A stretch of 64,000 bases of DNA from Marinobacterium sp. LSUCC0821 (GTDB lineage: Bacteria; Pseudomonadota; Gammaproteobacteria; Pseudomonadales; Balneatricaceae). Shown piece after piece: positions 33,074-42,613 of the stretch. The notes under the pieces were generated by a model that ran no database searches, was not told the DNA's origin, and saw only the letters and a program-made list of their open reading frames with translations. Position 1 is the stretch's first letter. Each line of letters opens with the position of its first letter. A program made the translations under genes and the position numbers. The stretch covers positions 2,197,501 to 2,261,500 of the forward strand of contig NZ_CP051666.1 of assembly GCF_012848475.1 (NCBI RefSeq). The letters are read 5' to 3'.

Positions 33074-34459
33074 ATGAAAAAAAACACACTTGTGATTATA
33101 TCAGTTCCATTTCCTCGAATTGTAAAACACATTCTTAGTGACGTAGTGTTGAATCCAATATGTAAACGAGCTGAAGTAGTAATAGTTTCGCCTTTCGCAA
33201 ATAATCAAAAATTTATAGAGGATTTTTCTAATAGAGAAGTCTCATTTAACCTTTGGGAATCTCCAGTAAAAAGTTGTCTTTTTCGAAATTTTATTGGTGC
33301 TACAGAACTAATGCGTAGATTAGGTTATTGGCGAAAAAACCGATCTACTGAACTTAAATACTATCTACTTAATCAATACACCTCGTTTGGAATTAATGGT
33401 GCTGATAAGTATTTTGGACCTGTGCGTCGTCTTGCATATTGGTTGTTAAGCTTTATCGGTGAGCACCCGAATGCATGGAGAGTTGCTGAAAAAATTTTAG
33501 GTAAAAGTTGGTACCGTTTAGGGAATCAGGCATTACTACAAAGAGCTGAAAAATATCAAAATGTAATACTAATTCAATCAGCGAATTGGGGACTTCAAGA
33601 TCGGTCGTTGGCTAGGTTGTGCGTTGAAAATAAATGGCGCTCAGTTTTGCTTCCCTATACAACCGATCAGATATTTACTAATGGGTTTTTAATTAATGAT
33701 TTTGATGCCATTTGTGTTCAAGGTGATTTTGAGTATGTGCTCGCCCGCAACTACCACAAAGTCGAGGATAAAAATATATATCGTGTTGGCTCAGTTTGGT
33801 TTCGTACGCTACACGAACTCAAGACAGACTTTCCAGTTATTAATGATAAAGCTAATACTGAAGTTAGAATAATTTACGCAGGAGTCTCTAATGTTTTTTT
33901 TCCGACTGATAGTGAATTTAAAGGACTTGATGCACTTATAAAATATGTATCTAAAATTGAAAAGAATGTAAAGATTATTTATAGGCCAGTAGTTTTTGAT
34001 GCCAATTTGAAGCAGGATATTATTTCACGATATGAATGTATTCCAGAGGTTGAAATTGACTGGCCTGATGAGACAGTGTTTAGTTTGAGCGAGTATAATT
34101 CTAGCGTTAATGATAGCTTGCGTAATTATGCACGAAGTATTGTAAACTGCGATTTGTTAGTAATGTCGTATATGACTTCATTTTGTATGGATGTAGCATT
34201 CTTAAGCGAGTGTGGGGTTATATCGAATATGATCGATTCGAATAATATTCTCGAAAGCCGACATAATGAATTGTTTCCAACTAACCTACACCCCGGATTG
34301 TGTGTTTGTAAAAGCACGAAGGATTTAATTTGTAACGTTGATGCATTTCTCCAATCTTCGATATATTCAAAAAAACAAGCTTCAGAAATAATCTCACTTT
34401 GGGATTACCCAGATAGTGATGTTCAAGGTGAGTTGATAAACGCTATCTTTGGTAGTTAG
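33074..34459 (+). CDS. Unrecognised protein, candidate glycosyltransferase
   Basis: 461 residues, AT-rich gene, start of a low-GC block. I recognise no definite family. Seen: TLVIISVPFPRIVKHIL at the N-terminus, a central VILIQSANWGLQDRSLARLC, FDAICVQGDFEYVLARNYHKV, IYRVGSVWFRTL, then a second Rossmann-like half (VRIIYAGVSNVFFPTDSEFKGLDALIKYV, IIYRPVVFDANLKQDII) and CDLLVMSYMTSFCMDVAFLSECGV. The two-half architecture fits a GT-B or CDP-glycerol-transferase-like enzyme acting in the cytoplasm. The 59-bp upstream gap and the 130-bp downstream gap hold no other gene. Confidence 0.5.
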   Translation: MKKNTLVIISVPFPRIVKHILSDVVLNPICKRAEVVIVSPFANNQKFIEDFSNREVSFNLWESPVKSCLFRNFIGATELMRRLGYWRKNRSTELKYYLLNQYTSFGINGADKYFGPVRRLAYWLLSFIGEHPNAWRVAEKILGKSWYRLGNQALLQRAEKYQNVILIQSANWGLQDRSLARLCVENKWRSVLLPYTTDQIFTNGFLINDFDAICVQGDFEYVLARNYHKVEDKNIYRVGSVWFRTLHELKTDFPVINDKANTEVRIIYAGVSNVFFPTDSEFKGLDALIKYVSKIEKNVKIIYRPVVFDANLKQDIISRYECIPEVEIDWPDETVFSLSEYNSSVNDSLRNYARSIVNCDLLVMSYMTSFCMDVAFLSECGVISNMIDSNNILESRHNELFPTNLHPGLCVCKSTKDLICNVDAFLQSSIYSKKQASEIISLWDYPDSDVQGELINAIFGS

Positions 34460-34589
34460 TAATGGATGAGAGTAGTATTATTTACGAATAAAATATCCGT
34501 ATAAGAATTATACCGTAAAATTTACAGGGATTTTGAAAGTTGAGATTTTTATATAAATTTTAAATTATTTTAAATTTAAAGGAGATGAA

Positions 34590-34865
34590 ATGAATTTAGA
34601 AGATTCTATAAAAATAGTTATATCAGTTATTAATACTGTTTTAGAGGGTAAAGAAGAAATTACAGAAGATAAGCAGCTAATCGGAGGTGAGTCGTTACTT
34701 GATTCGATGAAGCTTGTTGAAGTGTGTCTTGCACTCGAGGATTTAGCAGATGAACATGGGTTTGAATTTGATTGGACATCAGAAGTGGCGATGTCAAAGT
34801 CACGCAGTATGTTTAGAAATGTAGCTGCACTTGCTGAAGAGTTTGCAAATCAATCGGAGGTTTAA
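34590..34865 (+). CDS. Acyl carrier protein
   Basis: 91 residues, acidic, four-helix ACP pattern. GGESLLDSMKLVEVCLALED carries the phosphopantetheine Ser at residue 39 (D38-S39-M40). AGGAGA lies 6 nt before ATG. The next two genes (SDR and AMP-ligase) are tightly linked, so it probably carries an acyl group made or modified by them. It is too specialised and isolated to be the housekeeping fatty-acid ACP. Confidence 0.88.
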   Translation: MNLEDSIKIVISVINTVLEGKEEITEDKQLIGGESLLDSMKLVEVCLALEDLADEHGFEFDWTSEVAMSKSRSMFRNVAALAEEFANQSEV

Positions 34866-35543
34866 GTGATTATTGTTACTGGGGCAAGTCGAGGACTTGG
34901 GCAAGCAATCACTGAGCGTCTGATTGAGAATGGTGAAGAAGTAATAGCGTTAGTTCGCAACACAAGCGGATTGAAAACAAACGCTATTGAATGTGATGTT
35001 AGTGACTATCTCTCAGTAAAGAATGCCTCAAAAGAAGTAAAGCGCATTAATAAGCCAGTTAAAGCAATTATCAATGCGGCCGGTGTTGCTTCTATGAACA
35101 TGGCGGTGACAACTGATGAATCAACAGTTCAAAAGTTAATACAGACAAATCTCGTTGGAACTATTTACTGTTGCCAGTTATTCGCGCCAATAATGCTTCG
35201 CCAGAAGCAAGGCAGCTTTATCAATTTTTCATCCATTGCTGTGGCGTTAGCTTTAAAGGGTGAGTCAGTTTATGCGGCGTCTAAGGCTGGAGTTGAATCA
35301 TTTTCTCGAACATTTGCTAAAGAGATGGCTGACTTCAATGTAAGAGTTAATTGTATTGCTCCAGGGCCTATTCGTACAGATCTTCTACGTGGAATTACCG
35401 ACGCGCAAATTAATAAAATCACATCTCAACAAGTAATACCTAAACAATTCCAAAAGTCTGATGTGTGTGATCTTGTCGAATTGTTACTTGACGAAAAATC
35501 ATCATCACTCAGTGGACAAGTGCTTAATGTGGGTGGTGTCTAA
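34866..35543 (+). CDS. SDR-family ketoreductase (FabG-like)
   Basis: 225 residues, GTG start right after the ACP stop, with GGAGG 5 nt upstream. IIVTGASRGLGQAITERL (NADP-binding), AIINAAGVASMNM (Asn), INFSSIAVALALKGESVYAASKAGVESF (Ser, Tyr-x3-Lys) form the complete catalytic set. Likely reduces a 3-keto acyl group on the neighbouring ACP to a hydroxyacyl group, by analogy with FabG; substrate inferred from context only. Confidence 0.85.
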   Translation: MIIVTGASRGLGQAITERLIENGEEVIALVRNTSGLKTNAIECDVSDYLSVKNASKEVKRINKPVKAIINAAGVASMNMAVTTDESTVQKLIQTNLVGTIYCCQLFAPIMLRQKQGSFINFSSIAVALALKGESVYAASKAGVESFSRTFAKEMADFNVRVNCIAPGPIRTDLLRGITDAQINKITSQQVIPKQFQKSDVCDLVELLLDEKSSSLSGQVLNVGGV

Positions 35544-36838
35544 TGGATATTATAGAGAAACTTTTCAATCGATGGAGAGGGATTGATTACCCATTCTTGG
35601 TGCATGCGAATGGATCTTTAAGGTTCGATGAAGTCGCTAATCAGGAGTTCGTTGATTTGACTGAAGTTAACAGTGGAGATGTAGTTGCACTTATTGGTGA
35701 CTTTAACCCTCAGTCCATTCTTACTCTTTTACAGCTAATTGACAAGGGTGTAGTTCTTGTTCCACTAACAGTAGATACCAGAGCTCAACATGAATACTTC
35801 TTCGATTCAGCTCTCGTAGATGTTGTAATTGAAGAAGGAAATATAAAGCGTATCACTCATAATAAAAAGCATTTACTCATTGAAGAGCTAAGAGCTAAAC
35901 AGCATGCGGGATTGGTTCTATTCTCGACGGGAACGACTGGGCGTCCTAAAGCCATTCTTCATGATTTAACGCTTTTTATGCAGCGTTTCGAAACGCCACG
36001 TCCGACGTTGAAAACGATCAATTTCTTACTGTTTGACCACATTGGTGGACTCAATACACTACTCCATACCTTGTTCAACAAAGGAACTGTAGTGGCACCG
36101 AAATCGCGAAGAGTAGAAGACATCATAGCTACGTGTGCCGAACATGAAATCGAAGTTCTTCCTACTACACCTACATTTCTTCGCATGATGCTAATGAGTG
36201 GTCTAATACCAGACGGTATTCCTAAATCGTTACGTATTATCACGTATGGAACCGAACGAATGGATCAACCTACTCTTGATGCGCTTTGTGAGTTGTTGCC
36301 AAACGTAGAGTTTAGACAAACATTTGGTATGTCTGAGCTTGGAATTGTGCGTGTAAAGAGTCAATCATCTAATAGTCTCTATATGAAAATTGGTGGCGAG
36401 GGTGTAGAGACAAGAGTTGTTGATAATGTATTAGAAATACGTTCTAAGGCAAGAATGTTAGGGTATCTTAATGCAGAAACGCCTTTCGATAAAGAAGGTT
36501 GGTACAATACGAAAGACATTGTTGAAGAACTGAATGGCTTTTATAAAGTAATTGGAAGGACGAGTGAGGTTATAAACGTAGGAGGGTTAAAATTCATGGC
36601 TTCTGAAGTTGAACGAATCGCTCTTCAATTCGATCATGTCGAGCTAGCTAAAGTAGAAGCCAAGCGGAATCCAATCACGGGGCAGCATGTTGAGCTAACT
36701 ATACAGGTTAGTGAGAATTTTGAAATTGATAGGGCATTATTTAACGGATTTATGGCTAATCACTTGCCTAGCCATATGCAGCCGAGGCGCATACGATTTG
36801 GGAAAGTGAGTGTTGGTCATCGATTTAAAAAACAATGA
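35543..36838 (+). CDS. AMP-dependent acyl ligase (ANL superfamily)
   Basis: 431 residues, short for the family (usually 500-600). VLFSTGTTGRPKAILHD is the P-loop, LLFDHIGGLNTLLHTLF the hinge-side motif, FRQTFGMSELG the adenylation core, and GWYNTKDIVEELNGFYKVIGRTSEVINVGGLKFMASEVE the A7-A8 region; the C-terminal HRFKKQ could hold the catalytic Lys. It probably activates a carboxylic acid and loads the ACP at 34590. 1-nt overlap with the SDR. Confidence 0.87.
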   Translation: MDIIEKLFNRWRGIDYPFLVHANGSLRFDEVANQEFVDLTEVNSGDVVALIGDFNPQSILTLLQLIDKGVVLVPLTVDTRAQHEYFFDSALVDVVIEEGNIKRITHNKKHLLIEELRAKQHAGLVLFSTGTTGRPKAILHDLTLFMQRFETPRPTLKTINFLLFDHIGGLNTLLHTLFNKGTVVAPKSRRVEDIIATCAEHEIEVLPTTPTFLRMMLMSGLIPDGIPKSLRIITYGTERMDQPTLDALCELLPNVEFRQTFGMSELGIVRVKSQSSNSLYMKIGGEGVETRVVDNVLEIRSKARMLGYLNAETPFDKEGWYNTKDIVEELNGFYKVIGRTSEVINVGGLKFMASEVERIALQFDHVELAKVEAKRNPITGQHVELTIQVSENFEIDRALFNGFMANHLPSHMQPRRIRFGKVSVGHRFKKQ

Positions 36839-36937
36839 TGGCGGATTTATAGTTAGTATTAATAGTTAATGAGTAGAACAATGTGTGGTTTTAAATGTGG
36901 GATTTCTTGATGCGGGATTATAGAGGTAGATACGTAA

Positions 36938-37504
36938 GTGAATTATATAACTGAAGTTATATTCAGATTAGCAAACAAAATTCGCAGTATTTTACTGAGT
37001 ATTATTGGTAGAAAAAACTCTCAGACTGACTTAATACATATGACATTATCATCAAGTAACTATGTAAAGTCAAAAATAAAGGTGCCGACTGGATATAAAA
37101 TTAGACAATTTGAAGACAAGGATATCATTAAATATTACCTAATGCTTTTTAGGTCAGATATAGGTTTATGTTCGATTCACTATTGGAAAAAACATATTCT
37201 TTCCAATGGTTTCTTTGTCGTAGAGGATGTAGGTAAAAATAAATTGGTTGGGGCAATTTTTGCGGCCGAGAGTCCCCGCTGCCTCACTTCTAAAACAGGG
37301 ACTATAGAATTTCTTGTTTTAGACCCGTCAAACGATTGGTTATCAGCAGTTACTAGGCCAGTTTTAGCATACTGCCTAGCGGCATTAGCAACGGAACGTC
37401 TATTAAATGAAAACTTTTATTCCAACGAAGTTTTCTGCACTAATGTTGTTAAAAATATGTATAAAAAACTTGGTTGGAAGGAGGTAGAAAGAGAAGAAAT
37501 ATGA
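36938..37504 (+). CDS. GNAT-family acyltransferase
   Basis: 188 residues, GTG start. The N-terminal 55 residues are Lys/Ser rich; the GNAT core begins at YKIRQFEDKDIIKYYLMLF and continues with VVEDVGKNKLVGAIFAAES, GTIEFLVLDPSNDWLSAVTRPVLAYCLAAL and a C-terminal VCTNVVKNMYKKLGWKEV-like arm. It could transfer the ACP-bound acyl group to an amino sugar; that link is inferred from position. Overlaps the next gene (ATGA). Confidence 0.7.
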   Translation: MNYITEVIFRLANKIRSILLSIIGRKNSQTDLIHMTLSSSNYVKSKIKVPTGYKIRQFEDKDIIKYYLMLFRSDIGLCSIHYWKKHILSNGFFVVEDVGKNKLVGAIFAAESPRCLTSKTGTIEFLVLDPSNDWLSAVTRPVLAYCLAALATERLLNENFYSNEVFCTNVVKNMYKKLGWKEVEREEI

Positions 37505-38844
37505 TTAAAATAAAAAATTACACGAATGCTTGCGTAACAATTGAAGGTAAGAATGAGAAAATCATAATAGATCCTTGGTTTTATGATGGTATATACCAAG
37601 GAACATGGCATAATTTCCCTCGATTGTCCGAGAATCAGAAAATAGAAGCCTTCACGAGTGTAACGTTTTGTCTATATACCCACCTTCATAAAGATCACTT
37701 CTGTATAGAAACTGCTAAAAAGTATTGTCCAAAAGATATGCAGTTCTTGGTTCCACGAGTCTTTGGTTGGCAGGTAATGTCTAACACCCTGAAAGAAGCT
37801 GGGTTTAATAATGTAAATGTGTTGGAATGTTCAGCTGAGAGTTTTTTGACTGAAGAATTCGATATAACGGCTGTGCCACCCATAAATGTAACTGGGTTAG
37901 AATCTCAGAAAGAAAACAGTATGTCTATAGATGCTGGTTTTTCCATTATTTGTAGAAAAAACGGCATTAAACTAGTTTTTTTAGCGGGTGATAATCTATA
38001 TAGCGCAGTACGAATATCTGAAAATATAAAAATTCTAAATAACCCTGATCTAATAGGGTTTGCATATTCTGGATTTGCTTCCGATTTCCCTTTTAAATAT
38101 AGATTTAATTTTGAAGAAAAATTAAAAATATTGCGTGATAAAGAAAAAGTGAGATTTGAATTGCAGGTGGATAATTTAAAATTACTTAGTCCGAAATGTG
38201 TAATGCCATATTCATCAGAATTTGTTGCTGTTGGGGGGCATGCAGCTGAATGGAGAAGAGTTATTGGTGAGGTTTGGACTTGTGATAAGTTTGAAGTGGC
38301 GAGGAGATATGGAAAAGCTCTTAATGCTGATTTTGTCGCACTATATCCTGAGGATACTATAATCTTTGATGAGAATGGTGCTCGAGTAGATTATTTAAAC
38401 TCATCTTTTGAATCAGGAGAATCCATCTTTAAAGAAATGATTAATTATTCTGATTCTTTAACGTGCTCAGAGGGTAGCTCGCGGGTGTTTAAAAACACTG
38501 TTCGCGATAGTGAATTCGACTTTGGATTGTTAGAGCTTGCGGCTAAAAATTATTCAAAAGCAATTAAAAAACACTCATTAGAACCCAAGCAAGAGATCAT
38601 TATTAGTATAGACGGCGACCGCAGACTGCACTTAGATAAAGAAGGTTCGCTCAAGGATATTAATGGTGATGCTGGAATAGATCCCTTCATAATTGTGGAT
38701 GTAAATGCAGGTATTTTAAAATTGATCATCGATGGCGATCTTCATTGGGATGACGCTTGCTTATCGATGAAGTTAAATTGGCACAGAGAGCCGAACTTTT
38801 TTTGTAGTGATACTCTTAATGCTTTGAATTACTTTAGACTTTGA
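37501..38844 (+). CDS. Metallo-beta-lactamase-fold hydrolase
   Basis: 447 residues from ATG 37501. H61-x-H63-x-D65-H66 (YTHLHKDHFC) is the metal-binding motif; a later VFLAGDNLYS Asp and VGGHAAEWRR His complete a plausible site. IIDPWFYDGIYQGTWHNFP resembles the metallo-hydrolase part of CMP-sialate hydroxylase-like proteins, but no Rieske domain is seen. Function is unknown; coupling to the GNAT gene suggests a role in the same acyl or amino sugar modification. AT-rich like its neighbours. Confidence 0.7.
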   Translation: MIKIKNYTNACVTIEGKNEKIIIDPWFYDGIYQGTWHNFPRLSENQKIEAFTSVTFCLYTHLHKDHFCIETAKKYCPKDMQFLVPRVFGWQVMSNTLKEAGFNNVNVLECSAESFLTEEFDITAVPPINVTGLESQKENSMSIDAGFSIICRKNGIKLVFLAGDNLYSAVRISENIKILNNPDLIGFAYSGFASDFPFKYRFNFEEKLKILRDKEKVRFELQVDNLKLLSPKCVMPYSSEFVAVGGHAAEWRRVIGEVWTCDKFEVARRYGKALNADFVALYPEDTIIFDENGARVDYLNSSFESGESIFKEMINYSDSLTCSEGSSRVFKNTVRDSEFDFGLLELAAKNYSKAIKKHSLEPKQEIIISIDGDRRLHLDKEGSLKDINGDAGIDPFIIVDVNAGILKLIIDGDLHWDDACLSMKLNWHREPNFFCSDTLNALNYFRL

Positions 38845-38897
38845 TTTCTGGGTTATTTAGTAAATAAAGTTCCTTTGATGCTTAAAAGTTATTAAGA

Positions 38898-40007
38898 ATG
38901 GTGTTTTTATACATGAATTATAAACCAGTTAACAATAGATTTGATTATTTGGATGGTTTGAGGGGGCTGGCGGCTCTAGTTGTGGTTTTTGGTCATTTTT
39001 GGCCGTATGAATCTTTAAGGGCAATTCCTTTATTAAATATTTTCTTTGATACTAAGTTGGCCGTTGCAATTTTTTTTGTGCTTTCTGGTGTAGTACTAAG
39101 TCATTCAGCAAGTAAATATGAGATAAATTTTCGCTGGCTTTCCTATTCAATATTTACTCGCTACATTCGTTTGATGATACCAATTCTTTTAGTTACCTTG
39201 ATTGCACTCATTTTTTTTGAATTAGATTTGTTTTTTAATGATAATATTCCTTCTTCGTTTGGGGCGTGGAAGGGTTATGATATTTTTTACAGATTTAAAC
39301 ATGATTTATTTGACGGTCTTTTGTTTGCCACTTACAACGTTTTCTTTGATTATGATGCGCAGCATACTTATATTCCACCTGCGTGGACAATGCGGCCGGA
39401 ACTTTTTGCATCTACTATTTTGTTTTTGTTTATATGGATCTTATCCTTGTTGAGAAAATCCAATATATCGCTATTCTTACTTCTGTGCCTTTCATTGTTT
39501 GTTTTTTTGTCACGATTTTACCTGCCGGGTCTTTATTATTTTTCTTATTTTTTAGTGGGCTATATTTTATACGCCCTCTATTTAAAGCCGAGCTGTAATT
39601 TTATTATCCCGTTTTGGGCTTTTATTTTGTGGGTATTGTTTAAAAGTGTGATTTTAATGTTTTCAATAAATAGTTTGTTTATTGATTTTGTTTTAGCATC
39701 AGTTTTGATTGTAATTGTGATGTTTAATCCTATAGTAAAAAAATTCTTAACTAAAGGTGTTTTCTTGTATTTGGGTTATATATCATTCCCGCTTTACTTG
39801 GTGCATTCGCCTTTGATTTCAAGCTTTGGGCTATATAATTTTACCTGGCTAGGTTTTACGGGTTTTTCTGTAGTTGTTTGTGCAGTTATTAATTTTATAT
39901 TGCTGATGGTTCCTGTTTTAATTTTATCGCATGGTCTCGCCTATGTAGATAAAATAAACATAAATTTAATAAAAGCGGCTGCAAATAAAATAGTTGTGAA
40001 ATTATAG
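38898..40007 (+). CDS. Acyltransferase-3 family O-acyltransferase (OafA-like)
   Basis: 369 residues with about ten hydrophobic segments. FDYLDGLRGLAALVVVFGHFWPY contains the conserved Arg and catalytic His of the family; FFVLSGVVLSHS is the next conserved block. It would acetylate or acylate the polysaccharide at the membrane. ATG 38898 gives a longer start; ATG 38913 (MNYKPVNNRFDYLDG) is equally plausible. Confidence 0.88.
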   Translation: MVFLYMNYKPVNNRFDYLDGLRGLAALVVVFGHFWPYESLRAIPLLNIFFDTKLAVAIFFVLSGVVLSHSASKYEINFRWLSYSIFTRYIRLMIPILLVTLIALIFFELDLFFNDNIPSSFGAWKGYDIFYRFKHDLFDGLLFATYNVFFDYDAQHTYIPPAWTMRPELFASTILFLFIWILSLLRKSNISLFLLLCLSLFVFLSRFYLPGLYYFSYFLVGYILYALYLKPSCNFIIPFWAFILWVLFKSVILMFSINSLFIDFVLASVLIVIVMFNPIVKKFLTKGVFLYLGYISFPLYLVHSPLISSFGLYNFTWLGFTGFSVVVCAVINFILLMVPVLILSHGLAYVDKININLIKAAANKIVVKL

Positions 40008-40071
40008 TGCTGCGTTGTTTGATTCTTAATAATTATTTTTAATCATTACTATTTTATAAGGCAAAATACAT

Positions 40072-41175
40072 ATGTTGATACCAGTTTATAAGCCAGCATT
40101 GTTGGGTAACGAGGAAAAGTATGTTCTTGATTGCTTAAGGGAGGGGTGGGTTTCCTCTAGAGGAAAATATGTAACTAAGTTTGAGAGTTCATTTTCCGAT
40201 TTTTTAAAGTTGCCAGCAGCGACTTCAGTTTCAAACGGTACGGTAGCTCTTCACCTTGCATTGTATTCTTTAGGGATAGGTTTTGGAGATGAAGTTATTG
40301 TACCGTCATTAACATATATTGCATCGGTAAACGCCATCGCCTACGTCGGGGCTACTCCTGTATTCGTCGACTCCCTACGCGATACTTGGAACTTGGATCC
40401 TGAGGATGTTAAACGTAAGATTACACCCAAAACTAAGGCCGTAATGGCGGTTCATCTCTATGGTAATCCCTGTGCTATTAGGGAACTTCAATTGCTTTGT
40501 TCTGACAATGGTTTGTTCCTAATAGAAGATGCTGCTGAAGCATTCGGTAGCGTCTACTGTGGGCAGTCAGTTGGTGGGTTTGGAGACTTTTCGACGTTCA
40601 GTTTTTTTGGCAATAAAACCATCACTACCGGTGAGGGGGGAATGGTGTCATCCAAAAGTGCTGAGCGCGTTGAGCGAGCTGCTTTTCTGAAAAACCAGGG
40701 TGTTTCACTCACTCGGGAATACTGGCACGACGAAGTTGGGTTTAACTTCAGGATGACAAATATCTGTGCTGCTATCGGACTGGCTCAGCTTGAGAGAGCT
40801 GAATCAATACTGCAGAAAAAGAAATTAATCAACGACTGGTACCGAGCCCGTTTGGAGGGAGTCGGTCTACAATTTCAATATATAGAGCAGGAAGCTATAA
40901 GTTCTTACTGGATGGTAACGGTACTTGTGGCTAGTGAGGAGTTGAGGAATAATCTTCGGGTGTACTTAGATAGTAAGGGAATTGAAACTCGTCCTATGTT
41001 CATACCAGCGCATCAAATGCCAGCATTTTATTGTGAAGCCTCTTTTTTGGTGGCTGAAGATTTAAGTGTAAGAGGTATTAACTTGCCGAGCTACCCAGGT
41101 CTATTGGAGACTGACGTAGAAGTTATCTGCGAACACATTATTTATTTCATCACAAATTTTTCGACTAAATGTTAA
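40072..41175 (+). CDS. GDP-perosamine synthase-like aminotransferase
   Basis: 367 residues. IPVYKPALLGNEEKYVLDCLREGWVSSRGKYVTKFE, NGTVALHLALYSLGIGFGDEVIVPSLTYIASVNAI, FVDSLRDTWNLDPEDV and FSFFGNKTITTGEGGM (PLP Lys) match RfbE/Per enzymes closely in motif order and wording. Per converts the Gmd product GDP-4-keto-6-deoxymannose to GDP-perosamine; gmd is 15 kb upstream in the same locus. The DNA is less AT-rich than its direct neighbours. Assigned by motif recognition. Confidence 0.82.
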   Translation: MLIPVYKPALLGNEEKYVLDCLREGWVSSRGKYVTKFESSFSDFLKLPAATSVSNGTVALHLALYSLGIGFGDEVIVPSLTYIASVNAIAYVGATPVFVDSLRDTWNLDPEDVKRKITPKTKAVMAVHLYGNPCAIRELQLLCSDNGLFLIEDAAEAFGSVYCGQSVGGFGDFSTFSFFGNKTITTGEGGMVSSKSAERVERAAFLKNQGVSLTREYWHDEVGFNFRMTNICAAIGLAQLERAESILQKKKLINDWYRARLEGVGLQFQYIEQEAISSYWMVTVLVASEELRNNLRVYLDSKGIETRPMFIPAHQMPAFYCEASFLVAEDLSVRGINLPSYPGLLETDVEVICEHIIYFITNFSTKC

Positions 41176-41293
41176 TAAGCTTATATTTTGGAATTCTGTT
41201 GTTGTAAAAATCGATGGATTATAGATAGATCTGAAGGATTTTAATTGTATAAATTGGTGTTTGTGTGTTCGCTAAACATCTTTACATATTCTC

Positions 41294-42613
41294 TTGAATG
41301 GGGTGGATTTTATTAATTTTGTATTAAAATTTTTAGGTCGCGATGTTTTTGTCTTAATTTTTGTTTTATTAACAAATATAATTGTTGCTAGGAATATCAG
41401 TAAATATGACATGGGAATTTATGTAATAATCCTATTGGTGGCATCATATTTAGAGGTATTTGCTAGAAACTATCAAGATATTTCATCAGTGTATGCTATA
41501 AAAAGTGGTAAATATAACCAGATAATTCTCTTGCGGTCTGTATTATCAAGTGTCCTTAAGTTGATATTTTTTTTACTGCTTGTTTTATATGGTGGTTTAT
41601 ATGTTTGTTTAGAGTATGAATGGTTAATTAGTAATGAGATTGCTTATTTATTATTAATATTACTTATTCGCTATCCTTTTACTGTTTTGAAGCTGGTTTT
41701 TGATTACTATATTTTAGCTACAGATCGCTTAAGCCTTTATAATATATCACAAGGTTTAGTTCCGGCTGTTACTTTGTTGTTGGTTGTATTTTATCAAGCC
41801 GACTTGTCACTGAAGTATCTTGTGATAATCAGTGTTGTTGCTTCGATTATTGGGTTTGCTTTTTCCGCTTATATGGTCTTAAATAACATAAAATTACTTT
41901 CTGTTGCTCCCCGGAAACTGAGCAAAGATTTTTTAAGTTACGCTCGTGCTCAATATGTAAACTCTTCATTTTCTTTTTTAAATTCAAGTTTGCCGGTCAC
42001 TATTTCAAGCTTTATTCTTTCCAGTAATGCAATTGCTAATATTAGTATAACAAAGTCTCTTTCTGATGCGTATTTTAGGTTCTTGCCGACTGCTGTGGGT
42101 CAGGTGCTATATCCAAATATATCTTCCAAGAATTTAACTATATTTGAAAAATATAAAATATTTACTCGCGCATTTAGAATTACCTTTATTCTTATGAGTT
42201 TGGCTGCATTATTATGGGTGTTTTTAAGTGGCTACATAGTCACAGCATTGTATGGTGCGAAGTATTTCGATATAACGCCTTTTTTAAACGGATTTGTTCC
42301 GTTTTTTTTCATATATTATTTGTCTGGTATAGTTGAAAGTTTTCATAATTCTACAGGGCAGGCTTGGGTTGTGGCCCAATCAACATTTATCGGTCTGATT
42401 GTATCCATAGCATTGTCTATACCGCTTACTTTTTCTTTTGGGGTTTATGGTTTGCAGTTTTCATTATTTATAGGTATTTCGTCGCAGTTTTTTATTCGTG
42501 TTTTAAGAATCAAAAATGTGTATTTAGATGCTGAAAAAAGAGATTTATATCCTAGTATTAGTGAATTTTTTTCGGTATTGAAATTAACTGGTGATAAATT
42601 TATAAATAAATGA
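41294..42613 (+). CDS. Wzx-type oligosaccharide flippase
   Basis: 439 residues with about 12 hydrophobic segments and very AT-rich DNA. VLIFVLLTNIIVARNISKYDMGIYVIILLVASYLEV resembles the N-terminal helices of Wzx/MATE-like flippases, and SFFIYYLSGIVESFHNSTGQAWVVA-type sequence near the end is typical. It would flip lipid-linked repeat units to the periplasm. The TTG start is uncertain; GTG at 41303 is an alternative. The 118-bp gap before it has no gene. Confidence 0.85.
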   Translation: MNGVDFINFVLKFLGRDVFVLIFVLLTNIIVARNISKYDMGIYVIILLVASYLEVFARNYQDISSVYAIKSGKYNQIILLRSVLSSVLKLIFFLLLVLYGGLYVCLEYEWLISNEIAYLLLILLIRYPFTVLKLVFDYYILATDRLSLYNISQGLVPAVTLLLVVFYQADLSLKYLVIISVVASIIGFAFSAYMVLNNIKLLSVAPRKLSKDFLSYARAQYVNSSFSFLNSSLPVTISSFILSSNAIANISITKSLSDAYFRFLPTAVGQVLYPNISSKNLTIFEKYKIFTRAFRITFILMSLAALLWVFLSGYIVTALYGAKYFDITPFLNGFVPFFFIYYLSGIVESFHNSTGQAWVVAQSTFIGLIVSIALSIPLTFSFGVYGLQFSLFIGISSQFFIRVLRIKNVYLDAEKRDLYPSISEFFSVLKLTGDKFINK

